A stretch of DNA of 64,000 bases from Roseibium denhamense. Lineage in GTDB: Bacteria > Pseudomonadota > Alphaproteobacteria > Rhizobiales > Stappiaceae. The stretch's first letter is position 1. Each line of letters starts with the position of its first letter. Shown piece by piece: positions 37,532 through 47,502 of the stretch. The stretch lies in NCBI RefSeq assembly GCF_009711415.1, contig NZ_SMLZ01000116.1:189000-252999 (forward strand). The letters run 5' to 3'. The notes beneath the pieces were generated by a model. The model searched no databases. It saw only the letters and a program-made list of their open reading frames with translations, and was not told the origin of the DNA. Made by a program: the position numbers and the translations under genes.

Positions 37532-39046
37532 ATGGACGCGGACACCACAGGACTTGACCGGGATGCTGCTGCGGCAGACCGTGTGCTGCAGGACGCAGCA
37601 ACAGATGTCGGCGTTCTCGACACGGTAGCCAACAATCTCGGACTGGTCGCCGGCCTCGTTGCGGTCATCTATGTCACGGCGGGCCTTTGCGCGGTCCGAG
37701 AAGTCATGAATTCCAGAACGTCACAGGGGTCGGTCGCCTGGCTCCTGTCCTTGTTCTTTATCCCCTATGTCACCGTTCCGCTTTACTTCATCTTCGGGTG
37801 GCGGTCCTTTTCCGACTACGCAAAAATCCAGTCCACGCTTGGCAGATCCGAGCGCGCCCGCAGAGCAGATGAACTGGGTTTGACCGATCACACGGAGACG
37901 CGCGAGTGGCCGGTCCTGTCGCGCGTGGCGGGTGTTCCCTTTCTTGCCGGTAACAAGGTCAAGCTGCTAATTGACGGCGACATGACCTTCGCCGATATCA
38001 AGTCCGCGATTGCAGACGCCAAAAACAGCGTTTTCTTCCAGTTCTTTGCAGTTCATGACGACCAACTTGGAAAGGAAATGGCTGACGCCCTTATTGAGCG
38101 TGCGAAAGCCGGAGTGGACGTCTGTTTCCTCTATGACGATGTTGGCAGTCACAGTCTGTCCAATGCCTATATCGAGAAGCTCAAAGCGGCGGGTGTGCAA
38201 GTGTGTGGGTTCAATGAAAACCACCGCTTCTTGCGGCTGCTGGGCCCAATGCGTCTGAATTACCGCAACCACCGCAAGCTGGTCGTGACCGATTATCAGA
38301 CTGCCTTTGTCGGCGGGCACAATGTGGCCGATCAGTATGTGGGACGTTCGGAGCGTTTCGGGCACTGGCGGGACACCCATGTGCGGGTGCAAGGTCCGGC
38401 CGCCGTTGCCTGCGCGCTTTGCTTCGTCGAGGACTGGCTCTGGGCCAGCGGCAAGCATATCGACCTACCGCTTGTAAGCGATATTCCCATGCCCGGCGAC
38501 GAACCGGTCCTGGTGATGCCGACAGGCCCGGCGGACAAGCTGGAGGAATGCGCCATCGCGTTCGTGGAAGCCGCTGCCCAGGCAAAATGGCGGCTCTGGA
38601 TCACGACCCCTTATCTGGTGCTTTCCGTGGATATCCAGACGGCCCTGGCATCGGCCGCCATGCGCGGCGTGGATGTCCGGATCCTGTTGCCAGAAAAACG
38701 GGACCATTGGACTGTCTGGCTTGCCTCACACGCCTATGAGGACATGCTGGTCCAGCGGGGCGTGAAGGTCTACCGCTATACTGACGGTTTCATGCATCAG
38801 AAAGTGACATTGATGGATAATGACCTTGTATCCATCGGAACGGTGAATTTCGACAACCGGTCATTCCAGATAAATTTCGAACTAACTCTCTGGTTCACGC
38901 ATGAGCGGATCATTGGAGAGGTCAGCGACATGCTGATGAAGGATTTTGCAAGCGCAAGGCTGACTTGGCCGGATGCTTTTCAGTCTCGGAGCTACGTCTT
39001 CCAGGTCCTGGCACAGGGCGCCCGCCTTCTATCTCCGATCCTGTAA
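37532..39046 (+). CDS. cls: cardiolipin synthase, two-HKD phospholipase D family
   Basis: This makes cardiolipin from two phosphatidylglycerols or a related donor pair. The 504-residue protein has two N-terminal membrane helices (VAGLVAVIYVTAGLC and VAWLLSLFFIPYVTVPLYFIF). Two HKD motifs follow: HRKLVVTD near residue 247 with GGHN after it, and HQKVTLMD near residue 422 with GTVNFDNRS. A GAGG ribosome site supports the start. The N-terminus is about 30 residues longer than usual before the first helix. Confidence 0.92.
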   Translation: MDADTTGLDRDAAAADRVLQDAATDVGVLDTVANNLGLVAGLVAVIYVTAGLCAVREVMNSRTSQGSVAWLLSLFFIPYVTVPLYFIFGWRSFSDYAKIQSTLGRSERARRADELGLTDHTETREWPVLSRVAGVPFLAGNKVKLLIDGDMTFADIKSAIADAKNSVFFQFFAVHDDQLGKEMADALIERAKAGVDVCFLYDDVGSHSLSNAYIEKLKAAGVQVCGFNENHRFLRLLGPMRLNYRNHRKLVVTDYQTAFVGGHNVADQYVGRSERFGHWRDTHVRVQGPAAVACALCFVEDWLWASGKHIDLPLVSDIPMPGDEPVLVMPTGPADKLEECAIAFVEAAAQAKWRLWITTPYLVLSVDIQTALASAAMRGVDVRILLPEKRDHWTVWLASHAYEDMLVQRGVKVYRYTDGFMHQKVTLMDNDLVSIGTVNFDNRSFQINFELTLWFTHERIIGEVSDMLMKDFASARLTWPDAFQSRSYVFQVLAQGARLLSPIL

Positions 39047-39129
39047 CGTTCTCATACGAAAATGCAGTGCTTTGGTTTGCCGGGAAATTGTGCAAGAACA
39101 TCCAGTGACCTCACACCGGATGCCCGCTC

Positions 39130-39780
39130 ATGATTGAGAATGTTGTTCCTGCCCTCCCTGTTCTCACCGCATTCACTGCGGCAGCTCTCGTGCTCACATT
39201 GACGCCCGGGCCGGATATGACCCTGTTCATGTCCAAAACACTCAAGCAGGGCCAGCGGGCCGGTGTTGCGGCAGTGCTAGGGGCAACCTCCGGGCTCATC
39301 GTTCACACGGTCCTTGCTGCGGTCGGTCTATCCGCCCTTTTGTCGGCATCCGCCACCGCGTTCACCGTTCTCAAGATCGCCGGGGCCGGTTACCTGCTAT
39401 GGCTTGCCTATCAGGCATTGCGCCACGGAACGGCGTTCCGGGTCGACCAGACAGGCGCCGACTCCGAATCCGTCCGGCGCGTGTGGCTGCAGGCACTTTG
39501 GGTAAACATCCTGAACCCGAAGATCGTGCTGTTTTTTGTGACGTTCTTGCCGCAGTTCGTCAGTGCAAGCGATCCATATGCGGTCTATAAACTGCTGTTT
39601 TTAGGGTTTTACTTCCTGGTCCTTGGGTTTCCGATTTGCCTGGCCATGGTGTTCGGCGCTGGCGCATTTGCAGCATTTTTGAAGTCATCACCGACGATCA
39701 TGCGGCTCTTTGATTGGGTATTCGCCGGTATCATGGCCAGTTTTGCGGTAAAGCTGCTCACCGCACGTGCCAATGCCTGA
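39130..39780 (+). CDS. LysE-family exporter
   Basis: This is a 216-residue amino acid exporter of the LysE/RhtB family with six predicted membrane segments. The family signature LTLTPGPDMTLFMSKTLKQG in helix one and GATSGLIVHT in helix two are clear, as is the WVNILNPKIVLFF segment in the middle. The substrate is unknown. It starts 84 bases after cls. Confidence 0.9.
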   Translation: MIENVVPALPVLTAFTAAALVLTLTPGPDMTLFMSKTLKQGQRAGVAAVLGATSGLIVHTVLAAVGLSALLSASATAFTVLKIAGAGYLLWLAYQALRHGTAFRVDQTGADSESVRRVWLQALWVNILNPKIVLFFVTFLPQFVSASDPYAVYKLLFLGFYFLVLGFPICLAMVFGAGAFAAFLKSSPTIMRLFDWVFAGIMASFAVKLLTARANA

Positions 39781-40109
39781 TGATCAGTAAGCTTTTGGGA
39801 ACAGCCTCAGCCACCAGAAATCCGGCACCGACCCTTTTTGTCCTTTTTACAAGCGTTTATCGAAGTTATTTAGAGTGATACCTTTAGACCCATTTTGAGG
39901 TGTCCATACCAATCGCCCATGCATCCTAGACCAAAACAGGCCTTGTCCGACCGGGCAAATTCAGGGTGAAAACAGCATCCGTGCGCTTCTCCTAACCGCA
40001 CTTCGTTGTCCGGGTTTGGCGGTTGTCTTGAAAATTCCGACATGTAGCATTGACGCCCTTTCCCGCGGACGGCACCTTCAAGGTCCTGCCACCTTTCCGG
40101 AGACTCTCC
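39781..40109. other. 329-base intergenic region, no gene seen
   Basis: The gap between the LysE and AlaX genes has no coding frame of its own and no clear hairpin or tRNA. The AlaX reading frame is open for 20 codons back into it, but ATG 40110 is the better start. Confidence 0.5.
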
Positions 40110-40826
40110 ATGACCACCCATTTGTTTCGCGATGATGCTTATCTGCGCAGCTGCGAGGCAAAGGTTCTTGGCGTTAATGACCGGGGCGGCATCGTGCTGG
40201 ACCGGACTGTCTTTTACGCAACAGGCGGCGGTCAGCCCGGTGACAGCGGCATCTTGGAGTTTGAAGACGGTTCGACGCTCGGCATTGCTACGGCTGTCTA
40301 TGACGCGGACGGATCCACGGTGATCCATGTGCCGGCTGAAGGACAACAGCTTCCTGCAGAAGGCGTGTCGGTGGTTGCACATGTCGACTGGCAGCGCCGG
40401 TACCGTTTAATGCGCGTCCATACGGCTCTTCATTTACTGTCCGTCGCCCTGCCCTTTCCCGTCACCGGCGGGCAAATTGGCGACGGCGAAGGCCGGCTTG
40501 ATTTTGATATGGGCGAAGAGGCCCTAGACAAAGATGGATTGGCCGCACGCCTGAACGAGATGGCCAGTGCCGATCATCCGGTCGCAAGCGAATGGATCAC
40601 CGACGAGGAACTGGACGCCAATCCCGGCCTTGTCAAAACGATGAAGGTCAAGCCCCCGCGCGGGAACGGAAAGGTCCGGCTAGTCCGTATCGGGGAGACA
40701 GTGGATTTGCAGCCATGCGGAGGCACGCACGTGGCTCGAACCTCAGAAATAGGAACGCTTGCTCTTGGCAAATCCGAGAAAAAGGGAAAACAGAACCGGC
40801 GAGTTCGAATCCGTCTGACGGACTGA
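40110..40826 (+). CDS. alanyl-tRNA editing protein AlaX
   Basis: This is a freestanding editing domain that hydrolyses mis-charged Ser-tRNA(Ala) or Gly-tRNA(Ala). From ATG 40110 (GGAGA seven bases upstream) it has 238 residues. The zinc motif HTALH is at residues 104-108 and the CGGTH motif at about 203-207, as in the AlaRS editing domain. The N-terminal GGGQPGDSG and the beta-barrel preceding it correspond to the AlaX-M type. It lies 39 bases upstream of the GFA gene. Confidence 0.92.
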   Translation: MTTHLFRDDAYLRSCEAKVLGVNDRGGIVLDRTVFYATGGGQPGDSGILEFEDGSTLGIATAVYDADGSTVIHVPAEGQQLPAEGVSVVAHVDWQRRYRLMRVHTALHLLSVALPFPVTGGQIGDGEGRLDFDMGEEALDKDGLAARLNEMASADHPVASEWITDEELDANPGLVKTMKVKPPRGNGKVRLVRIGETVDLQPCGGTHVARTSEIGTLALGKSEKKGKQNRRVRIRLTD

Positions 40827-40865
40827 CGCACAATAGATTGCACGGAATGAAAGGGCGCGTTCAAG

Positions 40866-41339
40866 ATGAAACTTTCAGGCAGTTGCCGATGCGGTGGCAT
40901 CACGTATGAAGTGGACAGCAAGACGCCCTATCCTTACATGCGGTGTTATTGCTCCATCTGCCGGAAGATTGGTGGCAGCGGTGGTTATGCTGTGAATCTT
41001 ATGGCCGACTATGGCAGCCTGAAACTCAGGGGCGCCGAAAAGAAGGCCGTTTATCAGGCGGAAATTGACGGCAAAACGAGCCCGGCGGAGCGTCATTTCT
41101 GCAAGGCCTGCGGGAGTCATCTGTGGGTGTGGGACCCCCGCTGGCCGGAGCTTGTCCACCCCCACGCAGGTTCAGTTGACACGGCCCTGCCAAGCCCACC
41201 CGAAATTGTTCACATCATGCTCCGTGATAAGCCGGACTGGGTAGATGTTCCAAACGGCCCCGGACACGTTCATTTTGATGGCTATCCGGACAAATCCATA
41301 GAAGACTGGCACAAATCAAAGGGACTGTTTGAGTCTTAG
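40866..41339 (+). CDS. GFA-family (CENP-V/Gfa-like) zinc protein
   Basis: This 157-residue protein belongs to the GFA family, named for glutathione-dependent formaldehyde-activating enzyme. The zinc-site cysteines are all present: C7 and C9 in SCRCGG, C27, C29 and C32 in CYCSIC, and C79 and C82 in CKACGS. The substrate of most family members is not known. It lies nine bases before the sulfurtransferase gene, so the AlaX, GFA and sulfurtransferase genes are probably one transcript. Confidence 0.88.
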   Translation: MKLSGSCRCGGITYEVDSKTPYPYMRCYCSICRKIGGSGGYAVNLMADYGSLKLRGAEKKAVYQAEIDGKTSPAERHFCKACGSHLWVWDPRWPELVHPHAGSVDTALPSPPEIVHIMLRDKPDWVDVPNGPGHVHFDGYPDKSIEDWHKSKGLFES

Positions 41340-41348
41340 GGAGACACA

Positions 41349-42203
41349 ATGACGACCACGCCTCTCGTCACGACACAGTGGCTAGCCGATCACCTGAAAT
41401 CACCGGATATCGTCATCCTGGACGCGTCCTGGCATCTCCCGCAAATGGGCCGGAACGCCGAATCCGAGTATCAGGATGCGCATATTCCCGGCGCGATCCC
41501 GTTTGATATTGACGATGTCAGCGATCCTGCGTCCGGCCTGCCCCATACCATGCCGCAACCTCACGCATTTTCCTCAAAGATGCGCAAGATGGGAATCGGG
41601 GACGGTCAGACCATCGTTGCCTATGACGGCATCGGTTTCTTTTCCGCCCCAAGGGTCTGGTGGATGTTCAAGGCAATGGGTGTCAGGGATGTTTTCGTCC
41701 TCGACGGCGGTCTTCCGAAGTGGACATCAGAAGGCCGTCCGCTGGAAGACGGACCACCGCGCCAACGTCCGCCGCGCCATTTCACCGCCCGGCTCGACCA
41801 CGGCACCATGGCCGATATTGAGGCCGTAAAGCGCGCAACGCAGTCCGGCGACCGGCAGCTGTTGGATGCCCGGTCGCCCGGTCGCTTCTCTGGCGAAGAG
41901 AAAGAGCCCCGTGCGGGTATGCGGTCCGGTCACATGCGGGGCGCCAAGAACCTCCACTATGCGAAACTGGTCAATGAAGACGGTACATTGAAGTCGGCCG
42001 CCGAGTTGAAAACGCTCTATGAGGCAGCAGGTATCGACCTTGCCCGGCCGGTTATCACGACGTGCGGGTCAGGCGTCACCGCAGCCATTCTGACCCTGGG
42101 TCTTACCGTCCTTGGGAGCAGCGACCTCAAACTTTATGATGGTTCATGGGCCGAATGGGGAGGCCGGGTTGACACAGACGTGTCAACCGATCCAGCGGCT
42201 TAG
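41349..42203 (+). CDS. sseA: 3-mercaptopyruvate sulfurtransferase
   Basis: This two-domain rhodanese moves sulfur from 3-mercaptopyruvate to cyanide or thiols. The protein has 284 residues. The N-terminal inactive rhodanese domain covers about 1-140 (DASWHLP, YQDAHIPGA). The C-terminal active one has the loop CGSGVTA near residue 238, which is the mercaptopyruvate-specific form rather than the thiosulfate type. There is no signal peptide, so it is cytoplasmic. A GGGAGA ribosome site supports the start. Confidence 0.92.
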   Translation: MTTTPLVTTQWLADHLKSPDIVILDASWHLPQMGRNAESEYQDAHIPGAIPFDIDDVSDPASGLPHTMPQPHAFSSKMRKMGIGDGQTIVAYDGIGFFSAPRVWWMFKAMGVRDVFVLDGGLPKWTSEGRPLEDGPPRQRPPRHFTARLDHGTMADIEAVKRATQSGDRQLLDARSPGRFSGEEKEPRAGMRSGHMRGAKNLHYAKLVNEDGTLKSAAELKTLYEAAGIDLARPVITTCGSGVTAAILTLGLTVLGSSDLKLYDGSWAEWGGRVDTDVSTDPAA

Positions 42204-42220
42204 ATCCGGCGCAACGGGCT

Positions 42221-43561
42221 CTAGGTCCCTGTCTTGAGGCGGTTAAAGAAGGACCGGATCTCGGCGGATATTTCTGTTGCGCTCGCTTTCATCCGGTCCG
42301 AAGCCTCAAGGAAAGTCCGGGCGGCCTCATCAGTTGCTCCGATTGCATCTCCGACCGAGGAAATATTGCCGTTCAAGTTTTGCGATCCGTCGGCAACGCT
42401 TTGAACACTGTGCGATATCTCATCGGTTGCGGCCCCCTGCTCCTCGATGGCCGCTGCGATGGACGCTGTCATTTCATCGAGCCGGTTCACAACAGTCGAG
42501 ATTTCCTGGATCGAAGCCACCGATGCATCGGTCGATTCTTGTATCTCTGACACCTGCTGGCTGATTTCTTCGGTTGCTCTGGCGGTCTGTTCGGCAAGGG
42601 TTTTGACTTCGCTTGCGACAACCGCGAAGCCCTTGCCGGCATCCCCCGCCCTCGCCGCTTCGATTGTGGCGTTCAGTGCTAGAAGGTTGGTTTGTTCGGC
42701 GATTGCCTGGATCAACCCAACTACGTCTCCGATTTTTTGCGCAGCACCTGCAAGCCCGCCCACCTTTTGGCTTGATTGTTCCGTGCCAGCGGCAGCCCTG
42801 CTTGCAATGTCCGAAGCTCCGGAAATCTGTTTCGAGATCTCCTGTATGGAACTCGATAGTTCTTCTGTCGCGGACGCTACGGTCTGAATGTTAACGCTGG
42901 AATCATTTGATATGTGCCGGGCATTGGACACCTGGTCCTGCGCCGCCATGGACAAGGAAGACAATTCGGCAGCTTCCGCAGCTATTTGCTCCAAACCGGC
43001 ATCGACATCCGTGATCGGCTTATCGACGCGCTGCCGGAACTCCTCGATAGCTTCATTCAGCTTACGTGTTTGCTCGGCGCGTTCATGCAGCAGCTGGTCT
43101 TCATAGGTGGAAATTGCGAGATCCATGTCGAGCATTACTGCAGCCGCAACAGCGTCCAGGTACGGCCCAGGGTCTCTGAATAGGCCCCCGAACTTTCGGG
43201 CGACAATCTTCAACAGGCGCCCCAGCACAAAGCGGTATCCGGCGATATACCACCGCGGCTCGAGGCCAATGCGGCAGTGGACATGGCCGATACGGTTGAT
43301 GCTTTCAAAATAGTCGTCGTCAAAACCGCTCGTGAAAAGCTTTTCCCAGTGCGTCTTTTGCGCCGAGACCAGGCGGGGCTGTTTGCTCCCCACCATCTCA
43401 GCCATATCCGGCTCCGAACGGACATGCTGGTAAAATCCCTCCAGCAAATCATCGAGGCTCGGCTTGATGGTCGGCCAGATATTCTGAAGGCGCGCAATAT
43501 GCTCTTGGTCGACCTCTGCAAATCGAAGCCTTTTTTGAAAATCACCTAAATGGTCTGTCAT
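42221..43561 (-). CDS. globin-coupled methyl-accepting chemotaxis protein (HemAT-like)
   Basis: This is a soluble aerotaxis receptor. Residues 1-165 are a sensor globin with the proximal histidine in the stretch [19 protein letters not shown] (most likely H95), which binds haem and oxygen. A short linker leads to a methyl-accepting signalling domain (about 200-440). The highly conserved hairpin tip near residues 290-330 contains [20 protein letters not shown] and [15 protein letters not shown]. No membrane segments are present. The protein should signal through CheA/CheW, which are not encoded here. Confidence 0.92.
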   Translation of the reverse strand: MTDHLGDFQKRLRFAEVDQEHIARLQNIWPTIKPSLDDLLEGFYQHVRSEPDMAEMVGSKQPRLVSAQKTHWEKLFTSGFDDDYFESINRIGHVHCRIGLEPRWYIAGYRFVLGRLLKIVARKFGGLFRDPGPYLDAVAAAVMLDMDLAISTYEDQLLHERAEQTRKLNEAIEEFRQRVDKPITDVDAGLEQIAAEAAELSSLSMAAQDQVSNARHISNDSSVNIQTVASATEELSSSIQEISKQISGASDIASRAAAGTEQSSQKVGGLAGAAQKIGDVVGLIQAIAEQTNLLALNATIEAARAGDAGKGFAVVASEVKTLAEQTARATEEISQQVSEIQESTDASVASIQEISTVVNRLDEMTASIAAAIEEQGAATDEISHSVQSVADGSQNLNGNISSVGDAIGATDEAARTFLEASDRMKASATEISAEIRSFFNRLKTGT

Positions 43562-43920
43562 ATGAATCCCTCACAGCTTTACGAAGGGTGAGCTTCAACC
43601 ATTAAAGAAACCATAAATTGTTTTAGGTGTTCCCTACTATACTATTGTCCACGATATATTTCCGGATGCGTTTTGGGTAAATACGATCAGTATTTCTTAT
43701 TTGTTTTCGGCATCACTTCAACAGTTTGGCCTCTGCTTTTGGCCAGCGCAGCGCAAGCCTTGCCGGCCCAAAGCGGCAACAGATTTTCCGGGGACCTCAA
43801 TGGCGGCGTTTTAGAGCTAAGAACATGTTTCTGATGACAAATTTAAGCAATCTGCACCGCGGGTTTCTTGCGGGAAAACACGGGTACCTGCAGACCTAGA
43901 CACCGCGCCAAACAGACCGT
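43562..43920. other. 359-base intergenic region, no gene seen
   Basis: This stretch lies between the chemoreceptor start and the HD-protein end, both on the minus strand. Its first 130 bases are AT-rich and probably carry the chemoreceptor promoter. I see no coding frame, RNA gene or clear terminator. Confidence 0.45.
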
Positions 43921-44742
43921 TTAACCGTGCAGCAAAGCGTCCGGTTTCGATGCTCCACGTCCCTGCTTGTTGTGGGTCAGCTTGATGAATAAGTCTGCAC
44001 GGCTGCCTTCCAGGTGATGACCCGGCCAGACTTCAAGCGCATCCGCTAGGTCCTGCTTTGGATAGAGAGCGGAAATCTCTTTCAATATGCGTGGTGTCAG
44101 CCTCTTTTTGCCCATGTTGAACACGTCACACATGGCGCCCCGGCTGAGCAAGTGTGCCTCTGCACCGTGGCGTCTGGCAGACACATATCCGTTCAGATGA
44201 AGGCCAATCGCGTCGGCAATCTGCCTGACTTTTGCCCGGTCCTGTCCTTTGCCAATCAGATGCTTGAATGTCCGTTCAGCCCCCTGGACTGTGAAACAAC
44301 ACGCGCAGGGCTCCTCTTCCCGGCCAGCCGCAAGTCCGACATCATGAAGAATTGCGCTACAGAACAGAATCTCGCGATCCACCTCGTAACCAGAATACGC
44401 GCCGAGTAACATCCCGAAGTAATAGGTCCGCCAGGAATGACGCATAATCTCAAGCCCCTGCACCTCTTCGGCGAATGCAAGGCTGTCCTGAACCAGCGTT
44501 GTTTCGGCCGGTAGTAAACCATCCAGGGTCGAACCGTACGTCCGGATCAAGCCGGCCTTGTCGGCAAGCACATCAAAAAACTGAAGAGATGCCATCCGTC
44601 CCAGATTGGCGGTCACCGCGATTTTCTCCATTCGGGTCAATCGCCCTTTCGCATGCCTTCCGTGCCTTCTGCCCCATTCCAGTGACCCTATTGCAGGTTT
44701 ACGTTTTGGCGTCTCGCATTGGTGCTTCACGCTGGCCTCCAT
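43921..44742 (-). CDS. HD-domain phosphohydrolase-like protein
   Basis: This is a predicted metal-dependent phosphohydrolase of the HD superfamily, about 273 residues. The HD pair is in AILHDVGLAAG, and an upstream MRHSWRTYYFG histidine and a later IGLHLNGYV histidine fit the metal site. A cysteine cluster CACC follows the HD motif. The start is uncertain: ATG 44742 is chosen because a further-upstream frame would run into the TetR gene on the other strand; ATG 44631 is an alternative closer to the conserved part. It is divergent from the TetR gene and may be its target. Confidence 0.72.
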   Translation of the reverse strand: MEASVKHQCETPKRKPAIGSLEWGRRHGRHAKGRLTRMEKIAVTANLGRMASLQFFDVLADKAGLIRTYGSTLDGLLPAETTLVQDSLAFAEEVQGLEIMRHSWRTYYFGMLLGAYSGYEVDREILFCSAILHDVGLAAGREEEPCACCFTVQGAERTFKHLIGKGQDRAKVRQIADAIGLHLNGYVSARRHGAEAHLLSRGAMCDVFNMGKKRLTPRILKEISALYPKQDLADALEVWPGHHLEGSRADLFIKLTHNKQGRGASKPDALLHG

Positions 44743-44745
44743 ATT

Positions 44746-44801
44746 ATGTACCGTTTCGCATATTAATAGACGGCAGATTATTTTTATGCAAGACAGTACA
44801 G
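44746..44801. promoter_or_regulatory. inverted repeat in the HD/TetR divergent promoter, candidate operator
   Basis: Two 16-base arms (44746-44761 and 44786-44801) pair at 12 of 16 positions, with TGTAC/GTACA and GCAT/ATGC cores intact. They flank the AT-rich centre of the 60-base divergent gap. A TetR protein encoded next door is the obvious candidate binder. Confidence 0.45.
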
Positions 44802-44802
44802 A

Positions 44803-45432
44803 ATGAGCAAGCAAGCAAACCGCGGCCGCCCGCGCCAGTTCGACGATGACATTGCCCTGGACCAAATCATGCATGTGTTTTGGAAGAACGGGTATTCTTC
44901 GACCAGCCTTGACCAGATCGCAGCGGCAACCGGCCTAAACCGGCCCAGCCTTTATGCCGCCTTTGGCAGTAAAAAGGATATGTATCTGAAGGTGGTCAAC
45001 CGATTTGCCGACAGGATGAACGCGCATCTCAAACAAGCTGGCGAAAAAGAAAGCGGGGCTGCTCCAAAACTAAAGTCAATTTTCTCAGCGGCCATCGATC
45101 TTTACACAGGGAGCACGGACGTGTCCGATGCGTCTCTTGGCTGTCTCGCCATCTCAACGCTCCAATCGGAAGCGGTAACGGATCCGGATTTTCAAGCCGC
45201 ACTTGATGAGGTTCTCATGCGGATGGATGCCGGGTTTACAGCCCTGCTCAAGCGCGAAATGGGCGGCAGTCTGCCGGAAGATGCAGCGGAAATAGCGGGC
45301 AGCCAGTTGGCGATGTTTCTCCATGGATTATCAGTCCGGGCCCGCATCGGCCACAAACCCGGAACGCTCAAGCTGCTCGCAAATGACGTAATCGAAAAAT
45401 TGGTCAGACACGAAAAAACCCCGGATAGATGA
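44803..45432 (+). CDS. TetR/AcrR-family transcriptional regulator
   Basis: This 209-residue repressor has an N-terminal helix-turn-helix (about residues 17-60, with GYSSTSLDQIAAATGLNRPSLY) typical of the TetR family. The start GRPRQFD is common among regulators of detoxification or efflux genes. The C-terminal ligand domain contains LGCLAISTL. It diverges from the HD-protein gene across a 60-base gap that contains a candidate operator. The ligand is unknown. Confidence 0.9.
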   Translation: MSKQANRGRPRQFDDDIALDQIMHVFWKNGYSSTSLDQIAAATGLNRPSLYAAFGSKKDMYLKVVNRFADRMNAHLKQAGEKESGAAPKLKSIFSAAIDLYTGSTDVSDASLGCLAISTLQSEAVTDPDFQAALDEVLMRMDAGFTALLKREMGGSLPEDAAEIAGSQLAMFLHGLSVRARIGHKPGTLKLLANDVIEKLVRHEKTPDR

Positions 45433-45443
45433 TCCGGGATTTT
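45413..45443. terminator. bidirectional terminator between tetR and aapP
   Basis: A seven-base perfect stem (45420-45426 with 45432-45438) and a five-base loop lie between convergent genes. On the minus strand it is followed by six T residues, a strong terminator for the aap operon; on the plus strand the T-run is shorter. The TetR stop codon lies within the loop and stem. Confidence 0.85.
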
Positions 45444-45466
45444 CGTTATTGAAGTTTGCCGCCTGA

Positions 45467-46270
45467 TCAGTGATGCAGGATCTGGCTCAGGAACAGTTTC
45501 GTCCGCTCATGCTGCGGATTGGTGAAGAACGGCTCCGGTTCGTTCTGCTCTACGATCTGACCCGCATCCATGAAGATCACCCGGTTGGCGACCTTGCGCG
45601 CGAAGCCCATTTCGTGGGTTACGCACAACATGGTCATGCCTTCTTCGGCAAGCCCGACCATCACGTCAAGCACTTCCTTGATCATCTCCGGATCAAGTGC
45701 GGATGTCGGCTCATCGAACAGCATGATTTTCGGGTTCATGCAAAGTGAGCGCGCGATGGCAACACGTTGCTGCTGGCCGCCGGACAGTTGCCCCGGATAT
45801 TTGAGAGCCTGTTCCGGGATCTTGACACGCTCAAGATAGTGCATCGCGATCTCTTCGGCTTCCTTCTTCGGCATTTTGCGCACCCAGATCGGTGCCAGGG
45901 TGCAATTCTCAAGGATCGTCAGATGCGGGAAGAGATTGAAGTGCTGGAAACACATGCCAACTTCGCGCCGGATCTCGTCGATCTTTTTCAGATCGTCCGT
46001 CAGCTCGTTTCCGTCGACGATAATGTTGCCCGCCTGATGCTCTTCAAGACGGTTGATGCAGCGGATCATGGTGGATTTGCCAGAGCCCGATGGGCCGCAG
46101 ATCACGATGCGCTCGCCGCGCATCACCTTCAGGTTGATATCCCGCAGAACGTGGAAATCACCATACCACTTGTTCATATTTTTTATTTCGACCGCGACAT
46201 CCGTCTCGGAAATCATCATCTTTGAGCGGTCTGCCGCGAGATCGTCGTCGCGTAAAGCGTTTTCAGTCAT
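45467..46270 (-). CDS. aapP: general L-amino acid ABC transporter ATP-binding protein
   Basis: This is the ATPase of the Aap importer (267 residues). Walker [10 protein letters not shown] lies at residues 59-67, the signature LSGGQQQR near 163, and Walker [11 protein letters not shown] near 187. The N-terminal 25 residues are an extra hydrophilic extension compared with GlnQ. It is the last gene of the minus-strand operon aapJ-aapQ-aapM-aapP and runs into a terminator. Confidence 0.93.
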   Translation of the reverse strand: MTENALRDDDLAADRSKMMISETDVAVEIKNMNKWYGDFHVLRDINLKVMRGERIVICGPSGSGKSTMIRCINRLEEHQAGNIIVDGNELTDDLKKIDEIRREVGMCFQHFNLFPHLTILENCTLAPIWVRKMPKKEAEEIAMHYLERVKIPEQALKYPGQLSGGQQQRVAIARSLCMNPKIMLFDEPTSALDPEMIKEVLDVMVGLAEEGMTMLCVTHEMGFARKVANRVIFMDAGQIVEQNEPEPFFTNPQHERTKLFLSQILHH

Positions 46271-46339
46271 TCTTGTTACTCCACGAGTGTTTGTGAGCCG
46301 GGGCGCTGCGCTTTGATCCCGCGCGCCCCGGTGTGACCG

Positions 46340-47491
46340 TTATCGTTTGTGTCCGGTGTGCAGTTTCTTCTCCATGAAAATGGAGTATCGCGACATTCCG
46401 AAACAGAAGACGAAGAACACGATAGCTGCGAACAGATAGCCGGTATGGCCCTGACTTGGTGTCGACCACGTCGGATCCGTGAAGGACGACTGGATCTGGC
46501 CAAGCAGGTCGAACATGCCGACAATCAGTACAAGCGTCGTGTCCTTGAACAGCCCGATGAAAGTGTTGACGATGCCCGGGATCACGAGTTTCAACGCCTG
46601 TGGCAGGATGATGAGATACATCATCGGCCAGAAGCGCAGGCCAAGGGCCATCGCCCCTTCATACTGGCCTTTCGGGATCGCCTGAAGACCACCACGGACC
46701 ACCTCCGCCATGTAGGCCGCCGAGAACAAGGTCACCCCGATCAAAACCCGGAGCAGCTTGTCGAACGTGACCCCTTCCGGCAGGAACAGCGGCAACATCA
46801 CCGAAGACATGAACAGAACGGTGATCAACGGAACGCCGCGCCAGAACTCGATAAAGATGATCGACACCAGTTTAATGACCGGCATCTTCGACCGCCGCCC
46901 AAGTGCAAGTGCAATGCCGAGCGGAAGCGAAGCCACAATCCCGGTAACGGCAATTACCAGGGTCACCAGCAAACCGCCCCAAACCGCTGTTTCGACGATC
47001 GGCAGAATGACGGTTCCGCCAATGACCAAGCCGGTCAGAAGGAAGTAGGCAACGATTGGAAACGCAACCAGGAACAGAAGCGCATTGGTCCGCTTGAACG
47101 GCATGCTTGGCATGGCCAAAGGCACCAGCAAAGCTGCGAACAAGAAGTAGACGATGTTGACGCGCCAGATCTCCTCGGTCGGATACCGCCCGTAGATGAA
47201 CTGCGGGAAATAAGCCTCCACATAGGCCCAGCAGGCCCCGCTATGACCGCCATCCTGCGGAAGGCATGCCTCACGGTTGTCGCCAGTCCAGACCGCATCG
47301 ATAAGCGCGAACTGGATCAAAGGGGCAATCAATGAATAGGCAATCAGCACGCCGATCACAGTCAGAACTGTGTTTCCGATCGACGAAAACAGGTTGGCCC
47401 GCATCCAGCCGATCACACCGCTTGTCGAGACCGGCGCCGGAAGTGTCGGCGCCTCCTCTGTTCTCACTTCAAACACTGAGTTTGTAGACAT
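46340..47491 (-). CDS. aapM: general L-amino acid ABC transporter permease AapM
   Basis: This is a 383-residue inner-membrane permease with about eight hydrophobic segments, larger than GlnP-type permeases as expected for AapM. The binding-protein-dependent loop EVVRGGLQAIPKGQYEGAMALG is in the C-terminal half. The long periplasmic stretch with CLPQDGGHSGACWAYV contains two cysteines that may pair. It starts 11 bases after the aapQ stop. Confidence 0.93.
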   Translation of the reverse strand: MSTNSVFEVRTEEAPTLPAPVSTSGVIGWMRANLFSSIGNTVLTVIGVLIAYSLIAPLIQFALIDAVWTGDNREACLPQDGGHSGACWAYVEAYFPQFIYGRYPTEEIWRVNIVYFLFAALLVPLAMPSMPFKRTNALLFLVAFPIVAYFLLTGLVIGGTVILPIVETAVWGGLLVTLVIAVTGIVASLPLGIALALGRRSKMPVIKLVSIIFIEFWRGVPLITVLFMSSVMLPLFLPEGVTFDKLLRVLIGVTLFSAAYMAEVVRGGLQAIPKGQYEGAMALGLRFWPMMYLIILPQALKLVIPGIVNTFIGLFKDTTLVLIVGMFDLLGQIQSSFTDPTWSTPSQGHTGYLFAAIVFFVFCFGMSRYSIFMEKKLHTGHKR

Positions 47492-47502
47492 GTGTGCGCT
47501 CC

